DNA of 5,132 bases from an uncultured Eubacteriales bacterium (GTDB taxonomy: Bacteria > Bacillota_A > Clostridia > Christensenellales > Aristaeellaceae): positions 1-5,132 of the forward strand of contig CACXEB010000017.1 of NCBI GenBank assembly GCA_902766515.1, in the 5' to 3' direction. The notes under the pieces are model-generated. The model did no database searches. It was not told the DNA's origin and saw only the letters and a program-made list of their open reading frames with translations. Positions 1 through 4,940 of this stretch are shown here, one piece after another; the stretch's first letter is position 1; each line of letters begins with the position of its first letter. Made by a program: the position numbers and the translations under genes.

Positions 1-1
1 G

Positions 2-433
2 ACGCCGCTCCAGCCGTACTTCACCGCGGACTGCTACGCGCAGTACGAGCGCCAGCTCCGCGCGAAAAACAAGCGCGGCGAACATGCGCACTGCGAGGTC
101 CACAGCGTCAAGGCGGAGCTGCTCGGCTGGAACGAGGACAAGTACGAGTACATGCTGGCGGTGTCCATGCGTGCCGTGATCACGGCGTGGAACACGGACG
201 CGGACGGGAAGATCGTCTCCGGGTCGGACAGGAACCGCAAGGAGATGCACTATGCGTGGGTGCTGCGGAAGTCCAAGACAGCCCAGAGCGCCGAGCGCTA
301 CTGCCCGAACTGCGGCGCTTTGCTGGACATCAACCAGATGGTCCGCTGCCCGCACTGCGACGCCCTGCTCGAACAGCCCGGCAGCGGCTGGGCGCTGAGC
401 TCCATCCAGGGCATCTCCCAGACGACGCTGTAA
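2..433 (+). CDS. Tim44-like domain protein with C-terminal zinc ribbon (5' partial)
   Basis: The reading frame is open from the first bases of the window, so the gene begins upstream; 143 residues are visible. The first ~90 residues (starting TPLQPYFTADCYAQ) align well with the middle of the next gene and look like a Tim44-like, NTF2-fold-type domain. The shared pattern includes a PLxPY start, a VKAELLGW strand and a D-x-DGKIVSGSDRNR turn followed by a YAWVLRKS strand. A zinc ribbon follows, with cysteines at visible residues 101, 104, 116 and 119 (CPNC...CPHC), and the tail reads WALSSIQGISQTTL. There is no signal peptide or membrane segment in the visible part. The stop lies 21 bp before the next start, so the two genes are probably co-transcribed. 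The family assignment is from recollection of Clostridia proteins with this domain order; the cellular role is unknown. It could instead be described only as a zinc-ribbon protein. Confidence 0.75.
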   Translation, partial: TPLQPYFTADCYAQYERQLRAKNKRGEHAHCEVHSVKAELLGWNEDKYEYMLAVSMRAVITAWNTDADGKIVSGSDRNRKEMHYAWVLRKSKTAQSAERYCPNCGALLDINQMVRCPHCDALLEQPGSGWALSSIQGISQTTL

Positions 434-454
434 TGATTTGAAAAGGAGTCAACC

Positions 455-1060
455 ATGAGCCTGTTTGTACCTTACCACACCATGGTCGAGGGAGAGGACG
501 CGACCCTGTCCCCGATGTCCCAGTACAGCAGCCGCGATCCCTGGTTCAGCGTGCCATCCATGCAGTCCCGGGTGTCGAATCTCTGCATCCAGCTGATGTT
601 CGGCCTCTGCGACGGCGATATGGAGCCGCTGGAGCCCTATGTCACGCCCGAACTGCTCCGGCATTTTACGGACCAGGCGGAGGCGCTCCGGCGCAGCGGG
701 CAGCAGATGCATGTCGAGCGCCCGTGCGTCCTGCGCTCGGAGATCCTCGGGTTCCGCGCCCTGCCGGGGGAGGACCACGTCCACGTGCGCTGCCAGACCC
801 GGTGCGTCCAGTATGTGACGGACAGCCGCGGGCGGGTGATCTCCGGCGACCGTTCGCGGGAGGAGTTTTCCGCCGCAGTGTGGGTCTTCTCGCGCCCCGT
901 GGATGAAAAGACGGAGCGCAACCAGGACTTCAGGAGCTGGCACTGTCCCGGCTGCGGCGCGGCCTTCAACGTCTATACGTCGGCCAAGTGCCCCTACTGC
1001 GGCAGGCTGGTGCCTGTGAGGCAGTTTAACTGGATTGCAAACGCAATACTGGACGCTTGA
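455..1060 (+). CDS. Tim44-like domain protein with C-terminal zinc ribbon (tandem paralogue)
   Basis: This is a complete 201-residue protein. The ATG at 455 is preceded by AAAAGGAG (441-448) at a 6-nt spacing. Residues ~28-150 form the Tim44/NTF2-like region (DPWFSVPSMQ... EPLEPYVTPELLRHF... LRSEILGFRALPGED... YVTDSRGRVISGD... AVWVFSRP). Residues 163-183 form a zinc ribbon with C164, C167, C179 and C182 (CPGC...CPYC). The C-terminus ends WIANAILDA. It matches the upstream partial protein almost end to end (PLEPYVTPELL versus PLQPYFTADCY; GRVISGDRSREE versus GKIVSGSDRNRKE), so the pair is a diverged tandem duplication. No signal peptide or transmembrane helix is present, so it is probably cytoplasmic or bound to a membrane partner encoded upstream. 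In other proteins the Tim44 fold binds membranes or partner proteins; what this one does is not known. Confidence 0.85.
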   Translation: MSLFVPYHTMVEGEDATLSPMSQYSSRDPWFSVPSMQSRVSNLCIQLMFGLCDGDMEPLEPYVTPELLRHFTDQAEALRRSGQQMHVERPCVLRSEILGFRALPGEDHVHVRCQTRCVQYVTDSRGRVISGDRSREEFSAAVWVFSRPVDEKTERNQDFRSWHCPGCGAAFNVYTSAKCPYCGRLVPVRQFNWIANAILDA

Positions 1061-1067
1061 CGCGTCC
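1051..1067 (+). terminator. possible weak terminator hairpin at the end of the Tim44-like pair
   Basis: GGACGC (1051-1056) pairs perfectly with GCGTCC (1062-1067) around a TTGAC loop that contains the end of the stop codon. It is followed within a few bases by the stronger GGGGGAC/GTCCCCC hairpin of repeat copy A. There is no T-run after either stem, so intrinsic termination is doubtful; the element might act only as a 3' stabilising structure. Confidence 0.25.
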
Positions 1068-1072
1068 CGCAT

Positions 1073-1351
1073 GGGGGACTTGCGTCCCCCCTACGGAACC
1101 CCCCTGCAGATTTGCCTGTCGGGACTACGTCCCTCCCGGGCGGCAAATCTGAAAGGTAGAAATCGCTGACGCGATTTCGTCCTCGCACCGTACATGCCGC
1201 TGCTGCGGATTGTACGCGAGGGTGTGCCCCCTCGCGGCTCCCCCCGGCACGTCCTCTGCGGCACTTCCATCCCATCGCCCTACGGGTTTCGGCCTGCGGC
1301 CTCATCCGCCGGGTGAACCGGCGGACTCCGGGATTCCGTGCCGCAGAGGAC
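1073..1351 (+). repeat. structured dispersed repeat, copy A
   Basis: This non-coding element starts 13 bp after a stop codon and shares 1073-1265 with the copy at 4941-5132, in the same orientation. In order it contains five structures. (1) GGGGGAC (1073-1079) pairs with GTCCCCC (1084-1090) around TTGC. (2) CAGATTTGCC (1107-1116) pairs 10/10 with GGCAAATCTG (1142-1151) and encloses a GGGAC-TAC-GTCCC mini-hairpin (1121-1133). (3) GAAATCGC (1159-1166) pairs with GCGATTTC (1171-1178) around TGAC. (4) A long interrupted stem, 1181-1221, has arms CCTCGC/GCGAGG, GTAC/GTAC and CCGC/GCGG around TGCT. (5) GTGCC (1224-1228) pairs with GGCAC (1246-1250). Positions 1153-1236 are identical to copy B. A perfect 14-bp inverted repeat (1251-1264 with 1338-1351) closes the right part. 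Within it TCCGCCGG (1305-1312) pairs with CCGGCGGA (1318-1325) around GTGAA. The right end is set by this inverted repeat only, since copy B is cut before it. I do not recognise a named RNA or MITE family. Confidence 0.85.
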
Positions 1352-1613
1352 ATTTTGGTATGTCACTGGGCTGCGGGACTGGATGGCGGGGATGGACGAC
1401 GGTTCGGCCTGCGGCCTCCCGCCTCCGGGGACTGTCTGGGACGCCGCTGGGCTGTGGGAATTGAATGGCTGGGGGAATCACGGTTTGGCCTGCGGCCTCC
1501 CGTGATTCGGGGACTGTCTGGGACGCCGCTGGGCTGTGGGAACTGAACGGCCGCGGGAATCACAGTTCGGCCTGCGGCCTCCTGTGATTTGGGGACAGTC
1601 TGGTACGCCGCTG
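1350..1613 (+). repeat. imperfect ~82-bp tandem repeat array with internal hairpins
   Basis: Two units are close copies: 1432-1513 and 1514-1595, both beginning CTGTCTGGGACGCCGCTGGG and ending in GGGGA. A diverged unit precedes them (about 1350-1431) and a truncated start of a fourth follows (1596-1613, CAGTCTGGTACGCCGCTG). Every unit carries the core GGCCTGCGGCC (1406-1416, 1487-1497, 1569-1579). The same core also occurs once at 1291-1301 inside copy A. Around the core the second unit forms GAATCACGG (1475-1483) with CCGTGATTC (1500-1508), and the third forms AATCACAG (1558-1565) with CTGTGATT (1582-1589). The first unit has different arms, GGATGGCGGG (1381-1390) with CCCGCCTCC (1418-1426) and one bulged T. 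The array fills most of the space before the next gene and carries no convincing reading frame. Confidence 0.85.
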
Positions 1614-1646
1614 CTTTTGCACGAAAGGCAACCGCGAAAAGCATAC

Positions 1647-1651
1647 AGGAG
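1647..1651 (+). promoter_or_regulatory. ribosome binding site supporting the start at 1658
   Basis: AGGAG lies 6 nt before the ATG at 1658 and is the only good Shine-Dalgarno sequence near the 5' end of the following gene. The alternative start at 1826, favoured by the signal peptide, is preceded by no comparable site. Confidence 0.5.
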
Positions 1652-1657
1652 ATGCAT

Positions 1658-2689
1658 ATGAAACGAGAAAAACACCTGCAGCGGCGGATTGTTTCGATGC
1701 CAATAAACATTCCTGTCATCCTGAGCCGCGAAGCGGGTGAAGGATCCAATCAGCATGAAAAGACAGAAACTCAGGTAACAATCGTAACACAGAACGGGTT
1801 GCAGCCATATACCTTCGATAAGCTGATGTATACAATAAAACGCGCGATAATGATCTGTCTTGTTCTCTGTCTTGTTATGCCAAACACGGTATTACATGCG
1901 TTCGCAGAGAATGGGTTCGGCAAAATGGTCTACGATGCGAAGGAATATTTTCATAGAACCACCGGCTTCTCATATTCTTTTATTGATCATCAGTTCGACC
2001 ATCATGTCGAATGGTGGGAAGACAGAGAATTATGGAAGGTGGTTTTTACTTATCATGATATTTATAACAATCATTTGGCGACAGCGTGCCAGGGGCATAT
2101 TTACAGTGGCAAAGACGGCCGTATGATAGAACCATTGAAGTATGTTGTTTTATTTGACAGCGACTGTATTCTTCTGGAAAATGAAGACGATGAAATCTTT
2201 CCGTTATTATTGGAACGCTATATGACCGAAGCAAACCATTGGTACAGAACAGAGCGGATCAAAGAACAAAAAGGGTATAATGAAAGGTATGGCCGGATTT
2301 GGCAGTTCTGGCCTCCTGAAATCAAGGCGGCGTTTTATCAGGAATATGGCCATCCATCGGGCTTCTTCAATGATGTTGAAATACTGTCGGTTGAGAAATC
2401 CGTTTTACCATACGAAGCAGTACTGAAATTGATTCAGGATTATGTCAATGCCAATGAACTTGCGATTGATATAATCGAATACTGTATCGATTCTTCTGTC
2501 ATCATGCTTCCATGCTCAGAAATCAATGATAATGATCCAACATGGCTGATCAGGTTATACTTGTTGGACGGAGAAGAATACAGACAGGAATACATGATCG
2601 CTGTTTGCGCAGTTCACGGACAGATTGAGTGGATTGAAAAGAAAAACAACACGTTCATTGATCAATATTCCTCACAGCACACAACATAA
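1658..2689 (+). CDS. probable secreted protein of unknown function with two PepSY-like repeats
   Basis: I do not recognise a named family. From ATG 1658 the protein has 343 residues. Residues 57-83 (MYTIKRA, then IMICLVLCLVMP, then NTVLHAFA before ENG) look like a complete signal peptide with an AFA cleavage site, but they follow 56 hydrophilic residues. Start at 1826 would give a normal signal peptide and 287 residues, but has no ribosome site. Start 1658 is kept because of AGGAG at 1647. The putative mature part holds two alike segments. One covers about residues 90-158 (AKEYFHRTTGF...LWKVVFTYHD...GHIYSGKDGRMIE) and the other about 254-327 (AVLKLIQDYV...TWLIRLYLLD...VCAVHGQIEWIE). Both fit a helix, then W-x-V/I strand, then G-x-I strand as in PepSY-type domains. 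Between them is a W-x-x-x-E-I-K-A-A-F stretch. Base composition is clearly AT-richer than all neighbouring genes, suggesting transfer or relaxed selection. The promoter was not identified. A terminator begins at the stop codon. Confidence 0.7.
   Translation: MKREKHLQRRIVSMPINIPVILSREAGEGSNQHEKTETQVTIVTQNGLQPYTFDKLMYTIKRAIMICLVLCLVMPNTVLHAFAENGFGKMVYDAKEYFHRTTGFSYSFIDHQFDHHVEWWEDRELWKVVFTYHDIYNNHLATACQGHIYSGKDGRMIEPLKYVVLFDSDCILLENEDDEIFPLLLERYMTEANHWYRTERIKEQKGYNERYGRIWQFWPPEIKAAFYQEYGHPSGFFNDVEILSVEKSVLPYEAVLKLIQDYVNANELAIDIIEYCIDSSVIMLPCSEINDNDPTWLIRLYLLDGEEYRQEYMIAVCAVHGQIEWIEKKNNTFIDQYSSQHTT
1713..1747 (+). repeat. REP-like short palindrome
   Basis: ATCCT (1718-1722) pairs with AGGAT (1741-1745), and inside it CCGC (1726-1729) pairs with GCGG (1733-1736) around GAA. 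Read on the minus strand it begins GGATCCTTCACCCGC and ends CAGGATGACAGG. This resembles the widespread short palindromic repeats of the form GATCCTTCG...CAGGATGACA found in many unrelated bacterial genomes (recollection). It lies inside the open 5' part of the following gene, between the two candidate starts at 1658 and 1826. Confidence 0.65.
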
Positions 2690-2720
2690 AACGGGCCTGC
2701 CGCAATGGCAGGCCCGTTTT
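2688..2720. terminator. bidirectional intrinsic terminator
   Basis: AAAACGGGCCTGCC (2688-2701) and GGCAGGCCCGTTTT (2707-2720) are perfect complements around a GCAAT loop. The GC-rich stem is flanked by an A-run and a T-run, so it ends transcripts from both directions: the secreted-protein gene on the plus strand, whose stop codon it overlaps, and the ferredoxin gene on the minus strand, whose stop is 17 bp away. Confidence 0.93.
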
Positions 2721-2737
2721 GCCGGTTTCAGTCCGGA

Positions 2738-2908
2738 TTACGCCTGGGTGGGAGCGCCCACGGGGCAGGTCTCGGCGCAGGTGCCGCAGTCGATGCACTT
2801 GTCGGCGTCGATTTCGTACTTGCCGTCGCCCTCGGAGATCGCTTCAACGGGGCATTCGCTGGCGCAGGCGCCGCAGGCGATGCACGCATCTGTAATTTTG
2901 TAAGCCAT
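2738..2908 (-). CDS. 2[4Fe-4S] ferredoxin
   Basis: This 56-residue protein is the usual size of clostridial bacterial-type ferredoxins. It has two CxxCxxCxxxCP motifs: C9, C12, C15, C19-P20 (CIACGACASECP) and C38, C41, C44, C48-P49 (CIDCGTCAETCP). Each motif supplies three ligands to one [4Fe-4S] cluster and the last cysteine to the other, the standard arrangement of the family. The protein is a soluble low-potential one-electron carrier, typically for pyruvate:ferredoxin oxidoreductase, hydrogenase and Rnf-type enzymes. The start is fixed by AAGGAGG on the minus strand (2916-2922), 7 nt before the ATG, and by the conserved MAYKITDACIACGAC beginning. An upstream in-frame ATG at 2980 is inside the promoter and is not used. 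The gene is monocistronic, with its own promoter at 2952-2980 and the shared terminator at 2688-2720. Confidence 0.97.
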   Translation of the reverse strand: MAYKITDACIACGACASECPVEAISEGDGKYEIDADKCIDCGTCAETCPVGAPTQA

Positions 2909-2915
2909 GATGGTT

Positions 2916-2922
2916 CCTCCTT
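2916..2922 (-). promoter_or_regulatory. ribosome binding site fixing the ferredoxin start
   Basis: AAGGAGG on the minus strand, 7 nt upstream of the ATG whose first base is 2908. It decides against the longer open frame that begins at 2980. Confidence 0.9.
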
Positions 2923-2951
2923 CATTGTAACGCTCATCGCGTGTTGCCGTT

Positions 2952-2980
2952 ATCATACCATATCCGGTCCAAAAAAACAA
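2952..2980 (-). promoter_or_regulatory. sigma-A type promoter of the ferredoxin gene
   Basis: On the minus strand a -35 box TTGTTT (2975-2980) is followed after 17 bp by a -10 box TATGAT (2952-2957). Transcription would begin near 2945, leaving a leader of about 37 nt that contains the AAGGAGG site. Confidence 0.75.
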
Positions 2981-3013
2981 TAAAATTAACTGCCTCTAAC
3001 TTCAAAAAAGTAC

Positions 3014-3042
3014 TTGACAGGCTTTCTGTATTAGTGTATTAT
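3014..3042 (+). promoter_or_regulatory. consensus sigma-A promoter of the GntR-ABC operon
   Basis: TTGACA (3014-3019) is a perfect -35 box, followed after 17 bp by the -10 box TATTAT (3037-3042). The predicted start is around 3049, about 30 nt before the regulator's ATG. Strength and spacing are near ideal, which fits a promoter normally held off by a repressor. Confidence 0.88.
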
Positions 3043-3060
3043 ACACATAGTGCACTAATG
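3029..3060 (+). promoter_or_regulatory. palindromic operator overlapping the -10 box and transcription start
   Basis: Two symmetries overlap here. GTGTAT-T-ATACAC (3034-3046) is a perfect 13-bp palindrome centred on the -10 box. ATTAGTG (3030-3036) and CACTAAT (3053-3059) form a perfect wider inverted repeat; extended to 3029-3038 and 3051-3060 it matches at 8 of 10 positions. GntR/YtrA regulators bind such palindromes as dimers, so this is most likely the autoregulatory site of the adjacent regulator. Binding is inferred. Confidence 0.75.
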
Positions 3061-3080
3061 AACCAAGAAAGGAGCGCACG

Positions 3081-3455
3081 ATGAACTTTGAAGCGGCAAG
3101 ACCCATCTGGATGCAGGTGGCGGACCAGATCAAGGCGGACATTGTGACCGGCAGGCAGCCGCCCGGCGGCAAGCTGCCCGGCGGCCGGGACCTGGCCCTG
3201 CAGTATACCATCAACCCCAACACGGCCGCCCGCGTGTACCAGGAGCTGGAGAAGGAAGGCGTGGTGGAGACACGGCGCGGCATGGGGACGTATGTGACGG
3301 AAGACGCCGCCCGCATCGCCTGCCTGCGGGACCACCTGGCGCAGACCGCCGCGCGGCAGTACCTGAAGCAGATGGCAGCCCTGGGATTCGCGCGCGGCGA
3401 AGCGGCGCAATTCCTGGAGCAGGCGGAACAAGAAACGGAACAAGAGGAGGAATAA
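3081..3455 (+). CDS. GntR family transcriptional regulator, YtrA subfamily
   Basis: This 124-residue DNA-binding repressor has an N-terminal winged helix-turn-helix at residues ~8-73. It begins PIWMQVADQIKADIVTG, continues with GGKLPGGRDLALQY and the recognition region NPNTAARVYQELEKEG (45-60), and ends in the wing ETRRGMGTYVTED. The usual LPSxRxLA motif appears as LPGGRDLA. The C-terminal part (~75-124) is short, helical and ends in a glutamate-rich tail. This is the YtrA layout, with a small dimerisation extension and no large ligand-binding domain. AAAGGAG (3068-3074) lies 6 nt before the ATG. The stop is 1 bp before the ABC ATPase start, so the genes are translationally linked. In known YtrA systems the regulator represses its own ABC operon and is relieved by cell-wall-active compounds; the inducer here is unknown. 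Confidence 0.93.
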   Translation: MNFEAARPIWMQVADQIKADIVTGRQPPGGKLPGGRDLALQYTINPNTAARVYQELEKEGVVETRRGMGTYVTEDAARIACLRDHLAQTAARQYLKQMAALGFARGEAAQFLEQAEQETEQEEE

Positions 3456-3456
3456 C

Positions 3457-4155
3457 ATGCTGGCAAGCAATGCTGTGACCAAGAAATTCGGCGCGAAAAC
3501 CGCCGTGGACAATGTAACCCTTTCGATGGATCCGGGCCATATCTACGCCATGCTCGGCCCGAACGGCAGCGGCAAAACCACCTGGATGAAGATGGCGGCG
3601 GGCCTGTGCAAGCCCACCTCCGGGACCGTCAGCTTTGACGGCCAGCCGGTCGGCATCGCCAGCCGCGCGTCCATTGCCTATATGTCGACGGAGCCGTACT
3701 TCTATAACTGGATGACGATCCGGGATGTCGGGCGTTATTACCAGGACTTCTTCCGGGATTTCTCGATGCAGCGGTACGAAGCCCTGCTGCGGACCTTTGA
3801 ACTGGATCCAGCGCTCAAGACCCGGGCGCTGTCCTCGGGCATGATGGCGAAGACCAAGATCGCCGTCAGCCTGGCGCGGGACGCGCGCGTCTGGATGCTG
3901 GACGAGCCCTTCAACGGCATCGACCTGCTGGCCCGGGACCAGATCAAGCAGGCCATCATCGAGTCCGCCGCGCCGGACAAGCTGCTGCTGATGTCCAGCC
4001 ACCTCGTCGAAGAAATGGAGACCCTGGCGGACCGGGCCGTGTACCTGAGCGAGGGCAGGCTGATCAAGTGCGTGGACGTGGAAGAGGAGCGCATCGCGAC
4101 CGGGTGCTCCATGGCGGACGATTACCGCCAGATTTACGGGCATACAGGAGGCTGA
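3457..4155 (+). CDS. ABC transporter ATP-binding protein
   Basis: This 232-residue cytoplasmic ATPase powers or gates the membrane partner encoded next. Visible motifs are Walker A GPNGSGKT (34-41), signature LSSGM (125-129) followed by MAKTKIAVSLA, Walker B VWMLDE (145-150) with catalytic E150, D-loop region GIDL (154-157) and switch histidine H182 in LLLMSSHLVEEME. At the Q-loop position the sequence reads AYMSTEP (74-80), so the usual glutamine seems replaced by T78 or E79. This is probably a family variant, since the other motifs are intact. GAGGAGG (3444-3450) lies 6 nt before the ATG and overlaps the end of the regulator gene. The short length and lack of extra domains fit the YtrB/BcrA-like ATPases of GntR-linked operons, which act in export or antibiotic stress. 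Substrate is not predictable. Confidence 0.95.
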   Translation: MLASNAVTKKFGAKTAVDNVTLSMDPGHIYAMLGPNGSGKTTWMKMAAGLCKPTSGTVSFDGQPVGIASRASIAYMSTEPYFYNWMTIRDVGRYYQDFFRDFSMQRYEALLRTFELDPALKTRALSSGMMAKTKIAVSLARDARVWMLDEPFNGIDLLARDQIKQAIIESAAPDKLLLMSSHLVEEMETLADRAVYLSEGRLIKCVDVEEERIATGCSMADDYRQIYGHTGG

Positions 4156-4159
4156 CACC

Positions 4160-4903
4160 ATGAAGAACCTGATCAAATATGAAATCCGCAAGACCTGGCA
4201 CACCAAGCTGATTCTCCTGACGATCACCCTGTTCGCGGAGCTGGCGTTCCTCGCGACACTGTACCTGGGCAGTGAAGAATACAATATCCTGACGTGCGTG
4301 ATCCTGTATTTCCTGGCGCTCGGCGGCATCCTGTACATCGGCATCCAGAGCGTGGTGACCATGCACCAGGACATGAACACCAAGCAGGGCTACATGCTGT
4401 ACATGACGCCCCACAGCTGCTACCGCATCCTGGGCGCGAAGGTGCTGGAAAACGGGCTGTCCATGCTGGCGGCGGGCGCGTTCTTCTTCGCGCTGGGGGC
4501 GCTGGACATCACCCTGCTGATGGGCCATTACGGGATCCTGGAAGACCTCATGCGCACGATCCAGGAAGTGATGCGCCAGCTGCAGATGGAGCTGCAGCTG
4601 AACGCGCCGACCTTCATCGCTCTGACCGTGGCGTTCCTGACCGGCTGGCTGTCCACGGTGATGATCGCGTACCTCGCGGACGTCATCTCCACCTGCCTGC
4701 TGGCCGGCAAAAAACATAATGGCTTCTTCAGCCTGCTGGCCTTCATCCTGATCTCCATCCTGTTTTCCACGCTGGAAAACGCCTGCACCGGCACGCTCGC
4801 CTGGCTGCCGCGCCTGTGGTGGTCCAGCGCGATCTCCCTGGCCTTCGCCGGCATCATGTACGTTGTGACGGCATGGCTGATGGATCGGCATCTCAGTGTA
4901 TGA
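4160..4903 (+). CDS. ABC-2 type transporter permease
   Basis: This 247-residue integral membrane protein should pair with the ATPase encoded just upstream. Hydrophobic segments suggest six helices, at about 17-36, 43-66, 98-121, 152-181, 189-205 and 223-241. A cytoplasmic loop at 67-97 contains the characteristic D-M-N-T-K-Q-G-Y-M-L-Y-M-T-P-H-S stretch, like the T/G-x-L-L-x-x-T-L-P-x-S coupling loop of Clostridia ABC-2 permeases (recollection). An amphipathic stretch between helices 3 and 4 (~126-148, LEDLMRTIQEVMRQLQMELQL) could be a coupling or surface helix. The N-terminus MKNLIKYEIRKTW is typical of the family. AGGAGG (4146-4151) lies 8 nt before the ATG, and only 4 bp separate the genes. 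With one permease in the operon, a homodimer is likely. The substrate may be a peptide, lipid or antibiotic, but nothing here decides it. Confidence 0.9.
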   Translation: MKNLIKYEIRKTWHTKLILLTITLFAELAFLATLYLGSEEYNILTCVILYFLALGGILYIGIQSVVTMHQDMNTKQGYMLYMTPHSCYRILGAKVLENGLSMLAAGAFFFALGALDITLLMGHYGILEDLMRTIQEVMRQLQMELQLNAPTFIALTVAFLTGWLSTVMIAYLADVISTCLLAGKKHNGFFSLLAFILISILFSTLENACTGTLAWLPRLWWSSAISLAFAGIMYVVTAWLMDRHLSV

Positions 4904-4940
4904 TGTCCCTGTTCCGTCTGCGACTCCACAGGGAGCGAAA

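Noticed and set aside
449..1072. Long minus-strand frame opposite the second Tim44-like gene
   Set aside because: It is a GC-rich antisense shadow; the plus-strand gene has a ribosome site, a paralogue and a zinc ribbon.
1073..1351. Group II intron or retron non-coding RNA
   Set aside because: No reverse transcriptase is present in the window, and no domain V-like hairpin with the AGC/GAAA hallmarks was seen.
994..1353. Minus-strand open frame sharing the peptide RVQSAAAACTVRGRNRVSDFY with a minus-strand frame near 5050-5110
   Set aside because: The shared peptide is only the translation of the non-coding structured repeat. The other conserved features are hairpins, and there is no ribosome site.
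1350..1613. CRISPR array
   Set aside because: Units are about 82 bp and follow each other with no unique spacers, and no cas genes are present; it is a tandem repeat.
1617..1647. Possible promoter TTGCAC with CATACA before the secreted-protein gene
   Set aside because: The spacer is 19 bp, the -10 box is poor, and the start point would fall after the ribosome site.
1589..1657. Upstream ATG at 1589 as start of the secreted-protein gene
   Set aside because: It lies inside the last tandem repeat unit and has no ribosome site; 1658 with AGGAG, or 1826 at the signal peptide, is better.
1363..1749. Minus-strand frames across the tandem array, giving proline- and arginine-rich repeat peptides
   Set aside because: The repetition is a property of the 82-bp DNA units; no start signal or domain is present.
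1755..1778. Out-of-frame ATG at 1755 (MKRQKLR) with AAGGA upstream, as a frameshifted original start
   Set aside because: The frame stops after seven codons and a frameshift cannot be shown without a homologue.
2909..2980. N-terminal extension of the ferredoxin to the ATG at 2980
   Set aside because: It would include the promoter and ribosome site, and clostridial ferredoxins begin at the MAYKI position.
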